NCBI GenBank assembly: GCA_946498265.1
Contig: CAMMNR010000119.1
Coordinates: 1-5,791, forward strand
Source: an uncultured Clostridium sp.
GTDB taxonomy: Bacteria > Bacillota > Clostridia > TANB77 > CAG-508
Reading direction: 5' to 3'
DNA length: 5,791 bases
The notes beneath the pieces were generated by a model. The model was given only the letters and a program-made list of their open reading frames with translations, was not told the DNA's origin and searched no databases. The position numbers were made by a program, and so were the translations under genes. Each line of letters begins with the position of its first letter. The first letter of the stretch is position 1. This document shows positions 1 through 5,717 of this stretch, piece after piece.

Positions 1-89
1 TTACATGTTTTGACATCTTTTTTGCTCGAAAAATTTTTTAATCTTTAGTCCTGTTGAATTTTATTGTAAACCAATTTGCAACATTGAGA

Positions 90-1148
90 CTATATTTTTA
101 ATTTAAAATTTAATTCTCCTATTTCTTCAGTTGGAAGATATCCTGGTTTTGCATTTATTACATCTGGAATTCTATTTACTACACTTGCACATGTTAATTC
201 TACTGTTGATGGTCTATTTATTACAAGTGTTGTATTTGGTTCTCCTTCTACTGTCCATTCATTTTTGTCAAAATCTTCTTTTGAATATACTTTCCCTATA
301 CATTGTGTTTCTAATGTAATACCTTCTTCAGTTTCTGTTGTAACTACAGCACTCATTCCTGTTGCATCTCCTGCTTTTACTGTCATTCCTAATGTTTGTG
401 AATAAATATCTTCTTTATATGTTTGTGGTACTGTTTTTTGTGTTTGTGATTTTACTGTTAATCCTAATTTTGAGCATAACCATCCATTTACGTTCCACAT
501 ATATGATGGCAAATATTCTCCTTTATTTATTATAGCTTGTCTTTCTTCATCTGATATTCTATCTACTGAAGCTACTTCTTTATCGAATTGTTCCAATGTT
601 AGTCCTGCTCCATGTGCTTTTGCTAATGCTATTCCATAGTCTTCAACATTATAGCTTGAGCTACCTTTTATTTTTTTAATTGTTTGAGTTGAACCAGCAA
701 GACTAGATATAAGTTGTCCCCAATATATATCTTGATATCCACTTCCTGTTATAGTGCAATTGTTTTGTTTGGCCATTTCATCAATTTTCTTTGTTGCTAC
801 TGGATTTGAATTCATTGGATAAAATGCTTCTTCACATGTTGTTATTGCATTTACTCCTAATTTTGCACATATCATTAAAGCATCTTCTACATCTTTAAAT
901 AAACTCATTGTTGTTACTATTACTATATCTGGCTTAGTTTCTGAAATTAGTTTTTCTGCATTTTCTACTGATGTTACTGTAACTCCTTTATTTTCTGTTC
1001 CCATAATTTCGCCAATGTCTTTTCCTATAACATCTGGATTTACATCAATTGCTCCTACTATTTCCCCACCTTTTTCATAAACATATCTCATTGTGTAAAC
1101 ACTCATTTTTCCTGTTCCATATTGGACTACTCTTGTTTTTTTATCCAT
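90..1148 (-). CDS. DapB-like NAD(P)-dependent dehydrogenase, 2,4-diaminopentanoate dehydrogenase family
   Basis: The protein has 352 residues. An N-terminal Rossmann fold is visible: a beta strand into a glycine-rich loop (VVQYGTGKMS, about 7-16), then VGAIDVNPDVIGKDIGE (31-47), where the Asp after the second strand is the usual cofactor-ribose position. Further strands follow at IVIVTT (75-80) and the ITTCEEAFYP segment (102-111). The C-terminal part ends in TCASVVNRIPDVINAKPGYLPT (319-340 region), the kind of T-A-x-x-V-N-x-I-P-x-V-x-x-A-x-P-G signature I associate with Ord, the enzyme that oxidatively deaminates 2,4-diaminopentanoate in clostridial ornithine fermentation. Family membership is well supported; the exact substrate is inferred. 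A longer reading to 1181 is possible, but AAGGAGG sits inside that extension, 7 nt before the ATG at 1148, so the shorter start is chosen. The gene has its own promoter and is separated from mtnN by a repeat. A related amino-acid or amine dehydrogenase is the main alternative. Confidence 0.78.
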   Translation of the reverse strand: MDKKTRVVQYGTGKMSVYTMRYVYEKGGEIVGAIDVNPDVIGKDIGEIMGTENKGVTVTSVENAEKLISETKPDIVIVTTMSLFKDVEDALMICAKLGVNAITTCEEAFYPMNSNPVATKKIDEMAKQNNCTITGSGYQDIYWGQLISSLAGSTQTIKKIKGSSSYNVEDYGIALAKAHGAGLTLEQFDKEVASVDRISDEERQAIINKGEYLPSYMWNVNGWLCSKLGLTVKSQTQKTVPQTYKEDIYSQTLGMTVKAGDATGMSAVVTTETEEGITLETQCIGKVYSKEDFDKNEWTVEGEPNTTLVINRPSTVELTCASVVNRIPDVINAKPGYLPTEEIGELNFKLKI

Positions 1149-1155
1149 AAATATA

Positions 1156-1162
1156 CCTCCTT
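1156..1162 (-). promoter_or_regulatory. Ribosome binding site that fixes the dehydrogenase start
   Basis: On the minus strand AAGGAGG lies 7 nt before the ATG at 1146-1148. It falls inside the possible longer reading frame that begins at 1181, so the upstream ATG is very unlikely to be used. Confidence 0.85.
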
Positions 1163-1172
1163 CAATATATAG

Positions 1173-1202
1173 ATTATACACTTAATTATTTATTTTATTC
1201 AA
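1173..1202 (-). promoter_or_regulatory. Sigma-A-type promoter of the dehydrogenase gene
   Basis: On the minus strand, a -35 box TTGAAT (1197-1202) is separated by 18 bp from a perfect -10 box TATAAT (1173-1178). Transcription would start near 1166, leaving a leader of only about 18 nt that contains the AAGGAGG site. The promoter lies between the gene and the GGGGACG repeat, so the dehydrogenase can be transcribed independently of mtnN. Confidence 0.65.
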
Positions 1203-1226
1203 CCATTTTTAATTTTTAAAATTAAA

Positions 1227-1277
1227 CCAAGGTTCGTCCCCAAAATCCCTAATTTTAGGGATTGAAGGAACGTCCCC
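1227..1277 (-). repeat. GGGGACG-type intergenic repeat, copy A, with perfect internal palindrome
   Basis: Read on the minus strand, this 51-nt block starts GGGGACGTTCCTTCAATC and ends GGGGACGAACCTTGG. The two GGGGACG motifs are 36 nt apart (1271-1277 and 1235-1241). Between them is a perfect inverted repeat, AATCCCTAA and TTAGGGATT, around a 2-nt loop (1243-1262). It matches the block at 5718-5768 at 46 of 51 positions in the opposite orientation. It begins 6 nt after the mtnN stop and could form a 3' hairpin on that transcript, although the T-run after the stem is short. Blocks of this GGGGACG style recur between genes in many Firmicutes and resemble REP-like elements mobilised by tyrosine (Y1/IS200-like) transposases; that link is an inference here, as no transposase is in view. 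Confidence 0.8.
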
Positions 1278-1283
1278 TTTTCA

Positions 1284-1976
1284 CTATCTTAAATACTCTG
1301 ATAATATATTCGCACATCTTTTTGATGCTAGTTTTAAATTTTCATCAAATGTTCTTGCATTTTGTTTATTGGGCACGTCTGAAACCGTTTTTATTGCTAT
1401 AAATGGTTTATTTTCTAAATAACTTACTTGTGCTATTGCTCCACATTCCATATCTACAACATCGGCATTGAATTTGCCATTTATTTTTTCCTTCATCCAA
1501 GGTTCAGTACAGAATATATCTCCTGTTGCTACAATTCCTAATTTTATTTTATAATTTCTTTCTGGGATACTTCTTATTATTTCTTCAAATTCGTCTATTA
1601 AATCTCTGTCACAGATAATTTTATCTCCTACTCCTGTTATATATCCTTTGCTATGTCCAAAAGCTGTAATGTCAAAATCGTGTTGAACAACATGTTTTGC
1701 TATTACTACATCTCCTATATCTAAAAATACTTGAACAGCTCCAGCTACTCCTATATTCATTACACAACTAATATCAAATTTATCTATTAACACTTGTGTT
1801 GCTCTTGCAGCATTTACTTTTCCTACTCCACATTTAACTAATATTACATCTCTATTTTGTATTTTTCCTATCATAAATCTTAAGTCATTAATTTGTTTTA
1901 CATTTATGTCTTCCATTAAATTTTGTATTGCTTCTTTTTCTTCTTCCATTGCAACTACAATACCTATATATTTCAT
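1284..1976 (-). CDS. mtnN: 5'-methylthioadenosine / S-adenosylhomocysteine nucleosidase
   Basis: This cytosolic enzyme hydrolyses the N-glycosidic bond of methylthioadenosine and S-adenosylhomocysteine, releasing adenine and the thioribose or ribosyl-homocysteine product. That clears inhibitory by-products of SAM-dependent reactions and feeds methionine salvage. The 230-residue length is normal for the family (E. coli enzyme 232). The sequence opens with the family's IGIVVAMEEE, giving Glu13 at the place of E. coli Glu12. VDMEC (174-178) gives Glu177 for Glu174, and TVSD (197-200) supplies the catalytic Asp200 for Asp197. GVGKVNAARAT (50-60) and NIGVAGA (74-80) form the phosphorylase-fold core. 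The residue two before Glu177 is Asp instead of the Glu found in E. coli. An in-frame GTG at 1985 would add three residues, but it is part of the Shine-Dalgarno site. The gene has its own promoter and appears to be a single-gene unit. Confidence 0.95.
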   Translation of the reverse strand: MKYIGIVVAMEEEKEAIQNLMEDINVKQINDLRFMIGKIQNRDVILVKCGVGKVNAARATQVLIDKFDISCVMNIGVAGAVQVFLDIGDVVIAKHVVQHDFDITAFGHSKGYITGVGDKIICDRDLIDEFEEIIRSIPERNYKIKLGIVATGDIFCTEPWMKEKINGKFNADVVDMECGAIAQVSYLENKPFIAIKTVSDVPNKQNARTFDENLKLASKRCANILSEYLR

Positions 1977-1982
1977 AAAAAT

Positions 1983-1990
1983 CACCTCTT
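1983..1990 (-). promoter_or_regulatory. Ribosome binding site that fixes the mtnN start
   Basis: Minus-strand AAGAGGTG lies 6 nt before the ATG at 1974-1976. Its last three bases are the in-frame GTG that would give a start three codons longer, so the GTG is best read as part of the ribosome binding site. Confidence 0.8.
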
Positions 1991-1996
1991 GCTTGC

Positions 1997-2025
1997 ATTA
2001 TATAATATAAATATATTTTTTTCAA
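1997..2025 (-). promoter_or_regulatory. Sigma-A-type promoter of mtnN
   Basis: TTGAAA (2020-2025) and a perfect TATAAT (1997-2002) are separated by exactly 17 bp on the minus strand. The predicted start point is near 1990, right at the edge of the Shine-Dalgarno site, so the leader would be only about 14 nt. No riboswitch could fit in such a leader. Confidence 0.7.
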
Positions 2026-2052
2026 TATTGTTTCTTACATTCTTCAATTCAT

Positions 2053-2090
2053 AAAAAGATGATAAGTTAAATATTTTATAACTTACCATC
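2053..2090 (-). terminator. Intrinsic terminator of the coiled-coil gene
   Basis: On the minus strand GATGGTAAGTTA (2079-2090) pairs with TAACTTATCATC (2058-2069) over 12 positions, including one G-T wobble, around a 9-nt loop. TTTTT follows directly (2053-2057). It begins 15 nt after the stop codon of the coiled-coil gene and lies upstream of the mtnN promoter, separating the two transcripts. Confidence 0.8.
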
Positions 2091-2104
2091 TGTTTAAATT
2101 TTTA

Positions 2105-2959
2105 TTAATTACTACTTTCTCCTCTTCCTTCTGGAAGTGCTGAGTAATCTAATACAACTCTAATTTTTGTTATATATCTTAGTGTTCTTACAAATTTACT
2201 GTTTTTAATTCTTTGCCATAAACTTGGTTTAGCTTCAAAAGTTGTTTGTTGTACATATTGCTCTTCTTGTTGTTCTTCTTCTACTTTTTGAATTTGTGGT
2301 TGTACTTCTTCTACAGGTTGATTATTTGTTTCTTCTACTGGTGCTGGTATAGATTTCAAAGCATCTGCTACTTCTATTCCTATGTAGCTTAAAGCTTTAG
2401 ATCTATCTTCTATTCTCTCCATATCTATTTCTATATGTAAATTTGATTCTAGATTATTAATTCTTGCATTTAATAATTTTTGTGCATCTTTATATTCTTC
2501 TGTATTATTACTTCTTCTTTTTCCTATAATTGTTAATGTTTCTATTATATCTTCTGAGAAATCTTCTTCAGCTTTTTTTACTTGATCTTTCCAGTCTTTT
2601 TCTTTATTTTCTACTGTTTCTAATATTTCTTTTAATTTTCCTGCTAAAGCAATATTCTCTTCCCTTTGTCTTATTAATTCTTCTATTCTTTTAGTATTTT
2701 CTTCAAATTGATTTGTTGCATATTCAACTAATCCATAAGCAGCTTTATATACGCTTACAGGAAAGTTTTTCTTTTTTGGATATTCTATTAAATATGATTT
2801 TACTGATTCTATTAAATCCTTAAAATATGTATCTTCTTCTAATTGAACTATTTGTTTTTTACTATTTGGATTTATTAATTTTTGTATTTTATCTATATTT
2901 GATAATATTTTTTCTTCAGTTATAACCATTCTTACATTTACTATGCCAGATTTAGACAT
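2105..2959 (-). CDS. Unrecognised coiled-coil protein with acidic linker and basic C-terminal tail
   Basis: I do not recognise a family for this 284-residue protein. Residues about 1-80 are mixed and probably helical. A long charged helical stretch follows, about 83-135, rich in Glu, Lys and Arg (for example EENTKRIEELIRQREEN), then a second helical stretch about 151-202. Both are likely coiled coil. Residues about 205-243 form a low-complexity Pro/Glu/Gln/Val linker (PVEETNNQPVEEVQPQ). The tail, 245-284, is basic and hydrophobic (PSLWQRIKNSKFVRTLRYI), then KIRVVLDYSALPEGRGE. There is no signal peptide and no clear membrane span. The tail could be an amphipathic membrane- or partner-binding helix, but that is inference. 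Coding reality is supported by AAAGGAGG at 2969-2976, 9 nt before the ATG, a terminator after the stop, and a promoter upstream. Scaffold or cytoskeletal-adaptor roles are possible but unproven. Confidence 0.85.
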   Translation of the reverse strand: MSKSGIVNVRMVITEEKILSNIDKIQKLINPNSKKQIVQLEEDTYFKDLIESVKSYLIEYPKKKNFPVSVYKAAYGLVEYATNQFEENTKRIEELIRQREENIALAGKLKEILETVENKEKDWKDQVKKAEEDFSEDIIETLTIIGKRRSNNTEEYKDAQKLLNARINNLESNLHIEIDMERIEDRSKALSYIGIEVADALKSIPAPVEETNNQPVEEVQPQIQKVEEEQQEEQYVQQTTFEAKPSLWQRIKNSKFVRTLRYITKIRVVLDYSALPEGRGESSN

Positions 2960-3020
2960 TGTAAATTACCTCCTTTATCTTACGCGTGATTGCTTTTTAC
3001 TTTTTATTATTACAATTATT

Positions 3021-3049
3021 ATTATACAGTAAACAACAAAAAACTACAA
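3021..3049 (-). promoter_or_regulatory. Likely promoter of the coiled-coil gene
   Basis: A perfect minus-strand TATAAT (3021-3026) is preceded, 17 bp upstream, by the weak -35 box TTGTAG (3044-3049), of which only TTG matches consensus. The predicted leader is about 55 nt. A weak -35 would fit a promoter that needs an activator, and phased repeats lie just upstream at 3069-3108. Confidence 0.5.
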
Positions 3050-3068
3050 GTAAAACCTTTAATTTTTA

Positions 3069-3108
3069 TTTTATATTTGTGTTACAGAAATATTACAAAA
3101 TTGTTACA
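3069..3108. promoter_or_regulatory. Phased heptamer repeats, possible response-regulator binding site
   Basis: On the plus strand TGTTACA (3080-3086), TATTACA (3091-3097) and TGTTACA (3102-3108) are spaced exactly 11 bp apart with AT-rich 4-bp spacers. A weaker unit, TTTTATA, lies in phase at 3069-3075. Direct 7-bp units with 4-bp spacers, one per helical turn, are the layout of sites bound by PhoB/PhoP-type (OmpR-family) response regulators. The sequence resembles, but does not exactly match, the Firmicute PhoP half-site. The array lies upstream of the putative -35 of the coiled-coil gene, centred about 75-80 bp before its predicted start. Confidence 0.45.
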
Positions 3109-3211
3109 AAAAATATTGTTTTTCTTGATTTTACTACATATATAATACTTATTAAACTAAAAATATTAAAAGTTTTAGAAAGTTGCTAATATGAATGTGA
3201 TCAGAATTATT

Positions 3212-3267
3212 AAAGTATCTAATAGAGAATCTCAAACTTTCTTTGAGATTCACCTGTTAGATACTTT
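3212..3267 (-). terminator. Long two-part hairpin, probable 3' end of the tetR-synthetase operon
   Basis: The arms are AAAGTATCTAA (3212-3222) with TTAGATACTTT (3257-3267), and GAATCTCAAA (3227-3236) with TTTGAGATTC (3242-3251). That makes 21 perfect base pairs, broken only by a 4-nt/5-nt internal loop and closed by a 5-nt loop. It lies 65 nt after the synthetase stop codon, where a terminator is expected. However, the minus-strand side has only a weak tail (ACTTTAATAATT), while the plus-strand side ends in TTTT. It may act in both directions, protect the 3' end, or be a small mobile inverted repeat. Confidence 0.5.
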
Positions 3268-3332
3268 TATATGTTCTTTATACTGAAATGTTAGCCAAGC
3301 AATAAATAAACTCTTATATATTCTTAATTTTC

Positions 3333-5048
3333 TTATATTACGGTTTTAATTTCTTCAAATCTTTTAATTTTTTGTGTAGTCGTTTTTATTAAATCTTTAT
3401 CAGTAACAATTATATTCCTAATATATTTATATGCTGGCATTGTTTTATTTACTTTTTTAACTTCTTTCCATATTAAATCTTTTATTTCATCTTCGTTTTC
3501 TAAATTATATAATTCTTTCATTTGATCTTTATCATAAACTATTTTTGCACAAATTTTATAATCTCCATCATCTTCTGGTCTACCATATATAAAAGATTCT
3601 TTTACTCCTTCTATTTTGTTTACTAAAAATTCAATTTCTTCTGGGAAAATATTTTTTCCGTTTTTTAATACTATTACAAATTTCTTTCTTCCTGAAATAA
3701 ATATATATCCATCTTTATCTATTTTTGCTAAATCACCTGTATGGAACCAGCCATCTTCTTCAATACTTTCTTTTGTAGCTTCTTCATTATTATAATATCC
3801 AAGCATTACTGTGTCACCTTTAACCATAAGCTCGCCTATTCCTTCTTCATCTGGTTCATCAATTTTTACTTCTAGACTAGGAAACGCTTTTCCTATAGAT
3901 CCTATTCTTCTATATTTATCATCTTCGGCAGCCACAACTGGTGATGTTTCTGTTAATCCATAACCTTGATACATTGTAAATCCTAATTCATTAAATCCTT
4001 TTTCTGCTTCTGGGTCTAATGCTGCACCACCTGCTACAAATAATTTTACTTTTCCTCCAAGCGTATCATGTATTTCTTTGAAAATTTTTTTCCTTATATC
4101 AATTCCAAATTTTAATAAAAAGTTACTTATTTTAATTCCTTTTTTTACTTTATCTAACTTTCCTTTTTTCTCTATTCCTTTCATTACTTTTTTATACATA
4201 GACTCAAATAGAATTGGAACAGATATCATTGCTGTTATTTGATACTCTTTTATATTTTCTGCAATGTGTCTAATACCATCACAAAATGCTATAGCTCCTC
4301 CAATAGATACTGGATACAAAAATCCTACAGTACATTCAAATGTATGATGTAATGGTAAGAATGACAAAAATCTGTCTGTCGAATCTACTTTTATTACTGA
4401 TGTTATATCTTTTAAATTTGTACATATATTTTTATGTGATAACATTACTGCTTTTGACATTGCTGTTGTTCCAGATGTAAATAGCATTATACTCATTTTC
4501 TCTGCATCTATTTTTGCATTTAAAAACTCTGTATTTCCTTCTTCTAATAATTTTCTACCTTGTTCTATTAATTCTTTTTGTGAGTATATTCCATTTTCTT
4601 CTTTTTCTAGGTCCATTGATATGAAATATTTAACATTTGTAGTTTTTTGTTCTTTTACTCTATTCATAATTTCATCATATTTACTAGAATAAAATATTGC
4701 TTCAACTTCTGAACGTATCATTAGATTTTCAATTTCATTACCAGGTAAAGCTCTATCTAGTGGAACTACAACTCCAACTCCTGTAACTGCTGCTAGATAG
4801 TCCACTCCCCATTCATATCTATTTTCTGATATTACAGCTATTCTTTTATCTTTTAGTCCCATATCAATTAATTTAGTTCCTAATGCATTTATATCATTTC
4901 TAAATTCTTTATGTGTTATATTTCTAAACTTTCCTTCTTCTTCAGTTCTAAAAATATATGCTGGTAAATCTCCATATTTTTCACCAGTTTTTTTCAACAT
5001 TTCTTTTAAATCTTTATAACCTTCTGTTTTATATATTTGCTCTCTCAT
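3333..5048 (-). CDS. Long-chain fatty-acid--CoA ligase (AMP-dependent synthetase family)
   Basis: This 571-residue adenylate-forming enzyme should activate a fatty acid with ATP to an acyl-adenylate and transfer it to CoA. It is of the long-chain type by overall similarity; chain length cannot be read from sequence. Core motifs occur in order: the phosphate-binding loop LFTSGTTAMSKA (189-200), LPLHHTFE (231-238), YQGYGLTETSP (360-370), GWFHTGDL (433-440), the hinge region GYIFISGRKKF (447-457), and the C-terminal lysine segment TTTQKIKR (556-563). The loop has Ala and Ser where the classical form TSGTTGxPKG has Gly and Pro; Lys199 is kept. There is no signal peptide or membrane span, so it is cytosolic or peripheral. 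The start is set by GAGGGG at 5055-5060, 6 nt before the ATG. The gene begins 17 nt after tetR and is almost certainly cotranscribed with it. Confidence 0.9.
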   Translation of the reverse strand: MREQIYKTEGYKDLKEMLKKTGEKYGDLPAYIFRTEEEGKFRNITHKEFRNDINALGTKLIDMGLKDKRIAVISENRYEWGVDYLAAVTGVGVVVPLDRALPGNEIENLMIRSEVEAIFYSSKYDEIMNRVKEQKTTNVKYFISMDLEKEENGIYSQKELIEQGRKLLEEGNTEFLNAKIDAEKMSIMLFTSGTTAMSKAVMLSHKNICTNLKDITSVIKVDSTDRFLSFLPLHHTFECTVGFLYPVSIGGAIAFCDGIRHIAENIKEYQITAMISVPILFESMYKKVMKGIEKKGKLDKVKKGIKISNFLLKFGIDIRKKIFKEIHDTLGGKVKLFVAGGAALDPEAEKGFNELGFTMYQGYGLTETSPVVAAEDDKYRRIGSIGKAFPSLEVKIDEPDEEGIGELMVKGDTVMLGYYNNEEATKESIEEDGWFHTGDLAKIDKDGYIFISGRKKFVIVLKNGKNIFPEEIEFLVNKIEGVKESFIYGRPEDDGDYKICAKIVYDKDQMKELYNLENEDEIKDLIWKEVKKVNKTMPAYKYIRNIIVTDKDLIKTTTQKIKRFEEIKTVI

Positions 5049-5065
5049 ACTTTTCCCCTCTATTA

Positions 5066-5635
5066 TTAATTTATTTTTAAACCTTTTATTATTGTATTTT
5101 CAAATTCTTTATATAAATCCATTATCTTTATTTCTTTTCCTGTCCTTAATTTATATGCTAAACTAGTTGCAATTAAACCATAAATTTCTGAAGCAATTAT
5201 TTTTGGATCTCCAGCTATAATTTCCTTTTTTTCTATTCCTTCTTCTACTATTTGCTCTATTTTGTCAATATATTCTGATACTAGTTTCTGACATTTTTGA
5301 TTTCTTGTCTCATTTCCCCAAAATTGACTTAACAATATTTTTATTAAATTTTCATATTTCACTACAACTTTTATTTGAATTAAAATGATTGCTTTAATTT
5401 TGTCTAGGTGATTTTCAAATTTAGCTGTTTTTATATCTATACTATTTTGTAATAATTTGATACCTTCTTCTACTAAGAAATTAAAAATTTCTTCTTTACT
5501 CGAAAAATGATAATATAACGTGCCTTTTGCAACACCTACTGTTGCTGTTATTTCTTCAATGCTTGTAGCATCATATCCTTTTTCTGCAAATAGTTTCATT
5601 GAGGTTTCAAAAATTTTCCTTTTGGTTTTGTTCAT
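5066..5635 (-). CDS. TetR-family transcriptional regulator, probable local regulator of fatty-acid activation
   Basis: The protein has 189 residues, a usual TetR length. The N-terminal DNA-binding domain is clear: an opening helix (IFETSMKLFAEKGYDATS, 8-25), then the helix-turn-helix IEEITATVGVAKGTLYYHF (26-44) and SSKEEIF, the hallmark K-G-T-L-Y-Y-H-F recognition-helix pattern. The rest, about 50-189, is all-helical and variable, as expected for a ligand-binding and dimerisation domain. The ribosome binding site is weak (AAAGG, 5645-5649, 9 nt before the ATG). Being first in a transcript with an acyl-CoA synthetase suggests that it represses its own operon and responds to acyl-CoA or a fatty acid, as FadR-type TetR proteins do in Bacillus. 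That ligand is inferred from context, not seen in the sequence. Confidence 0.92.
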   Translation of the reverse strand: MNKTKRKIFETSMKLFAEKGYDATSIEEITATVGVAKGTLYYHFSSKEEIFNFLVEEGIKLLQNSIDIKTAKFENHLDKIKAIILIQIKVVVKYENLIKILLSQFWGNETRNQKCQKLVSEYIDKIEQIVEEGIEKKEIIAGDPKIIASEIYGLIATSLAYKLRTGKEIKIMDLYKEFENTIIKGLKIN

Positions 5636-5668
5636 ACTTTTTAACCTTTCAATAAATTATATATCTTT

Positions 5669-5697
5669 ATTATATATTCTATTTTTCATTATTGCAA
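5669..5697 (-). promoter_or_regulatory. Promoter of the tetR-synthetase operon
   Basis: On the minus strand TTGCAA (5692-5697) lies 17 bp before a perfect TATAAT (5669-5674). A-rich tracts immediately upstream (5700-5717) could act as an UP element. The -35 box lies inside the perfect 8-bp palindrome ATTGCAAT (5691-5698), and the -10 lies in one of two direct copies of ATTATATAT (5656-5664 and 5669-5677). Either could be part of an operator, though AT-rich repeats like the latter arise readily by chance. Confidence 0.6.
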
Positions 5698-5717
5698 TAG
5701 TTTTTTTATTTTTTAAT

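Larger units (their letters stand above)
2960..3332. other. 373-nt non-coding interval
   Basis: This gap lies between the start of the coiled-coil gene and the end of the acyl-CoA synthetase gene. From left to right it contains the ribosome binding site of the former (2969-2976), a promoter, phased TGTTACA-type repeats, an AT-rich stretch with nothing I can name (about 3110-3200), and a long hairpin at 3212-3267. The last part, 3268-3332, shows no recognisable signal. I support no gene in it on either strand. Confidence 0.7.

Noticed and set aside
1..89. Possible tail of another minus-strand gene ending with a stop at the window edge
   Set aside because: The frame ending at 1-3 is closed by another stop about 20 codons upstream and has no start codon; no hairpin with a T-run was found either.
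131..319. Plus-strand open frame of 62 codons opposite the dehydrogenase
   Set aside because: It is Leu-rich, lies antisense within a well-supported gene, and has no start signal of its own.
2986..3189. Plus-strand open frame of 67 codons starting with GTG
   Set aside because: There is no ribosome binding site, the composition is that of random AT-rich DNA (mostly Phe, Leu, Ile, Lys, Tyr), and it overlaps the promoter region of the minus-strand coiled-coil gene.
3191..3286. Plus-strand frame of 31 codons beginning MNVIRIIKVS
   Set aside because: It spans the whole hairpin at 3212-3267, so its sequence is constrained by base pairing, and no convincing ribosome binding site precedes it. It is short enough to arise by chance.
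5656..5677. Two direct copies of ATTATATAT as a TetR operator
   Set aside because: TetR proteins normally bind palindromes, and repeats made only of A and T near a -10 box are expected by chance in DNA this AT-rich.
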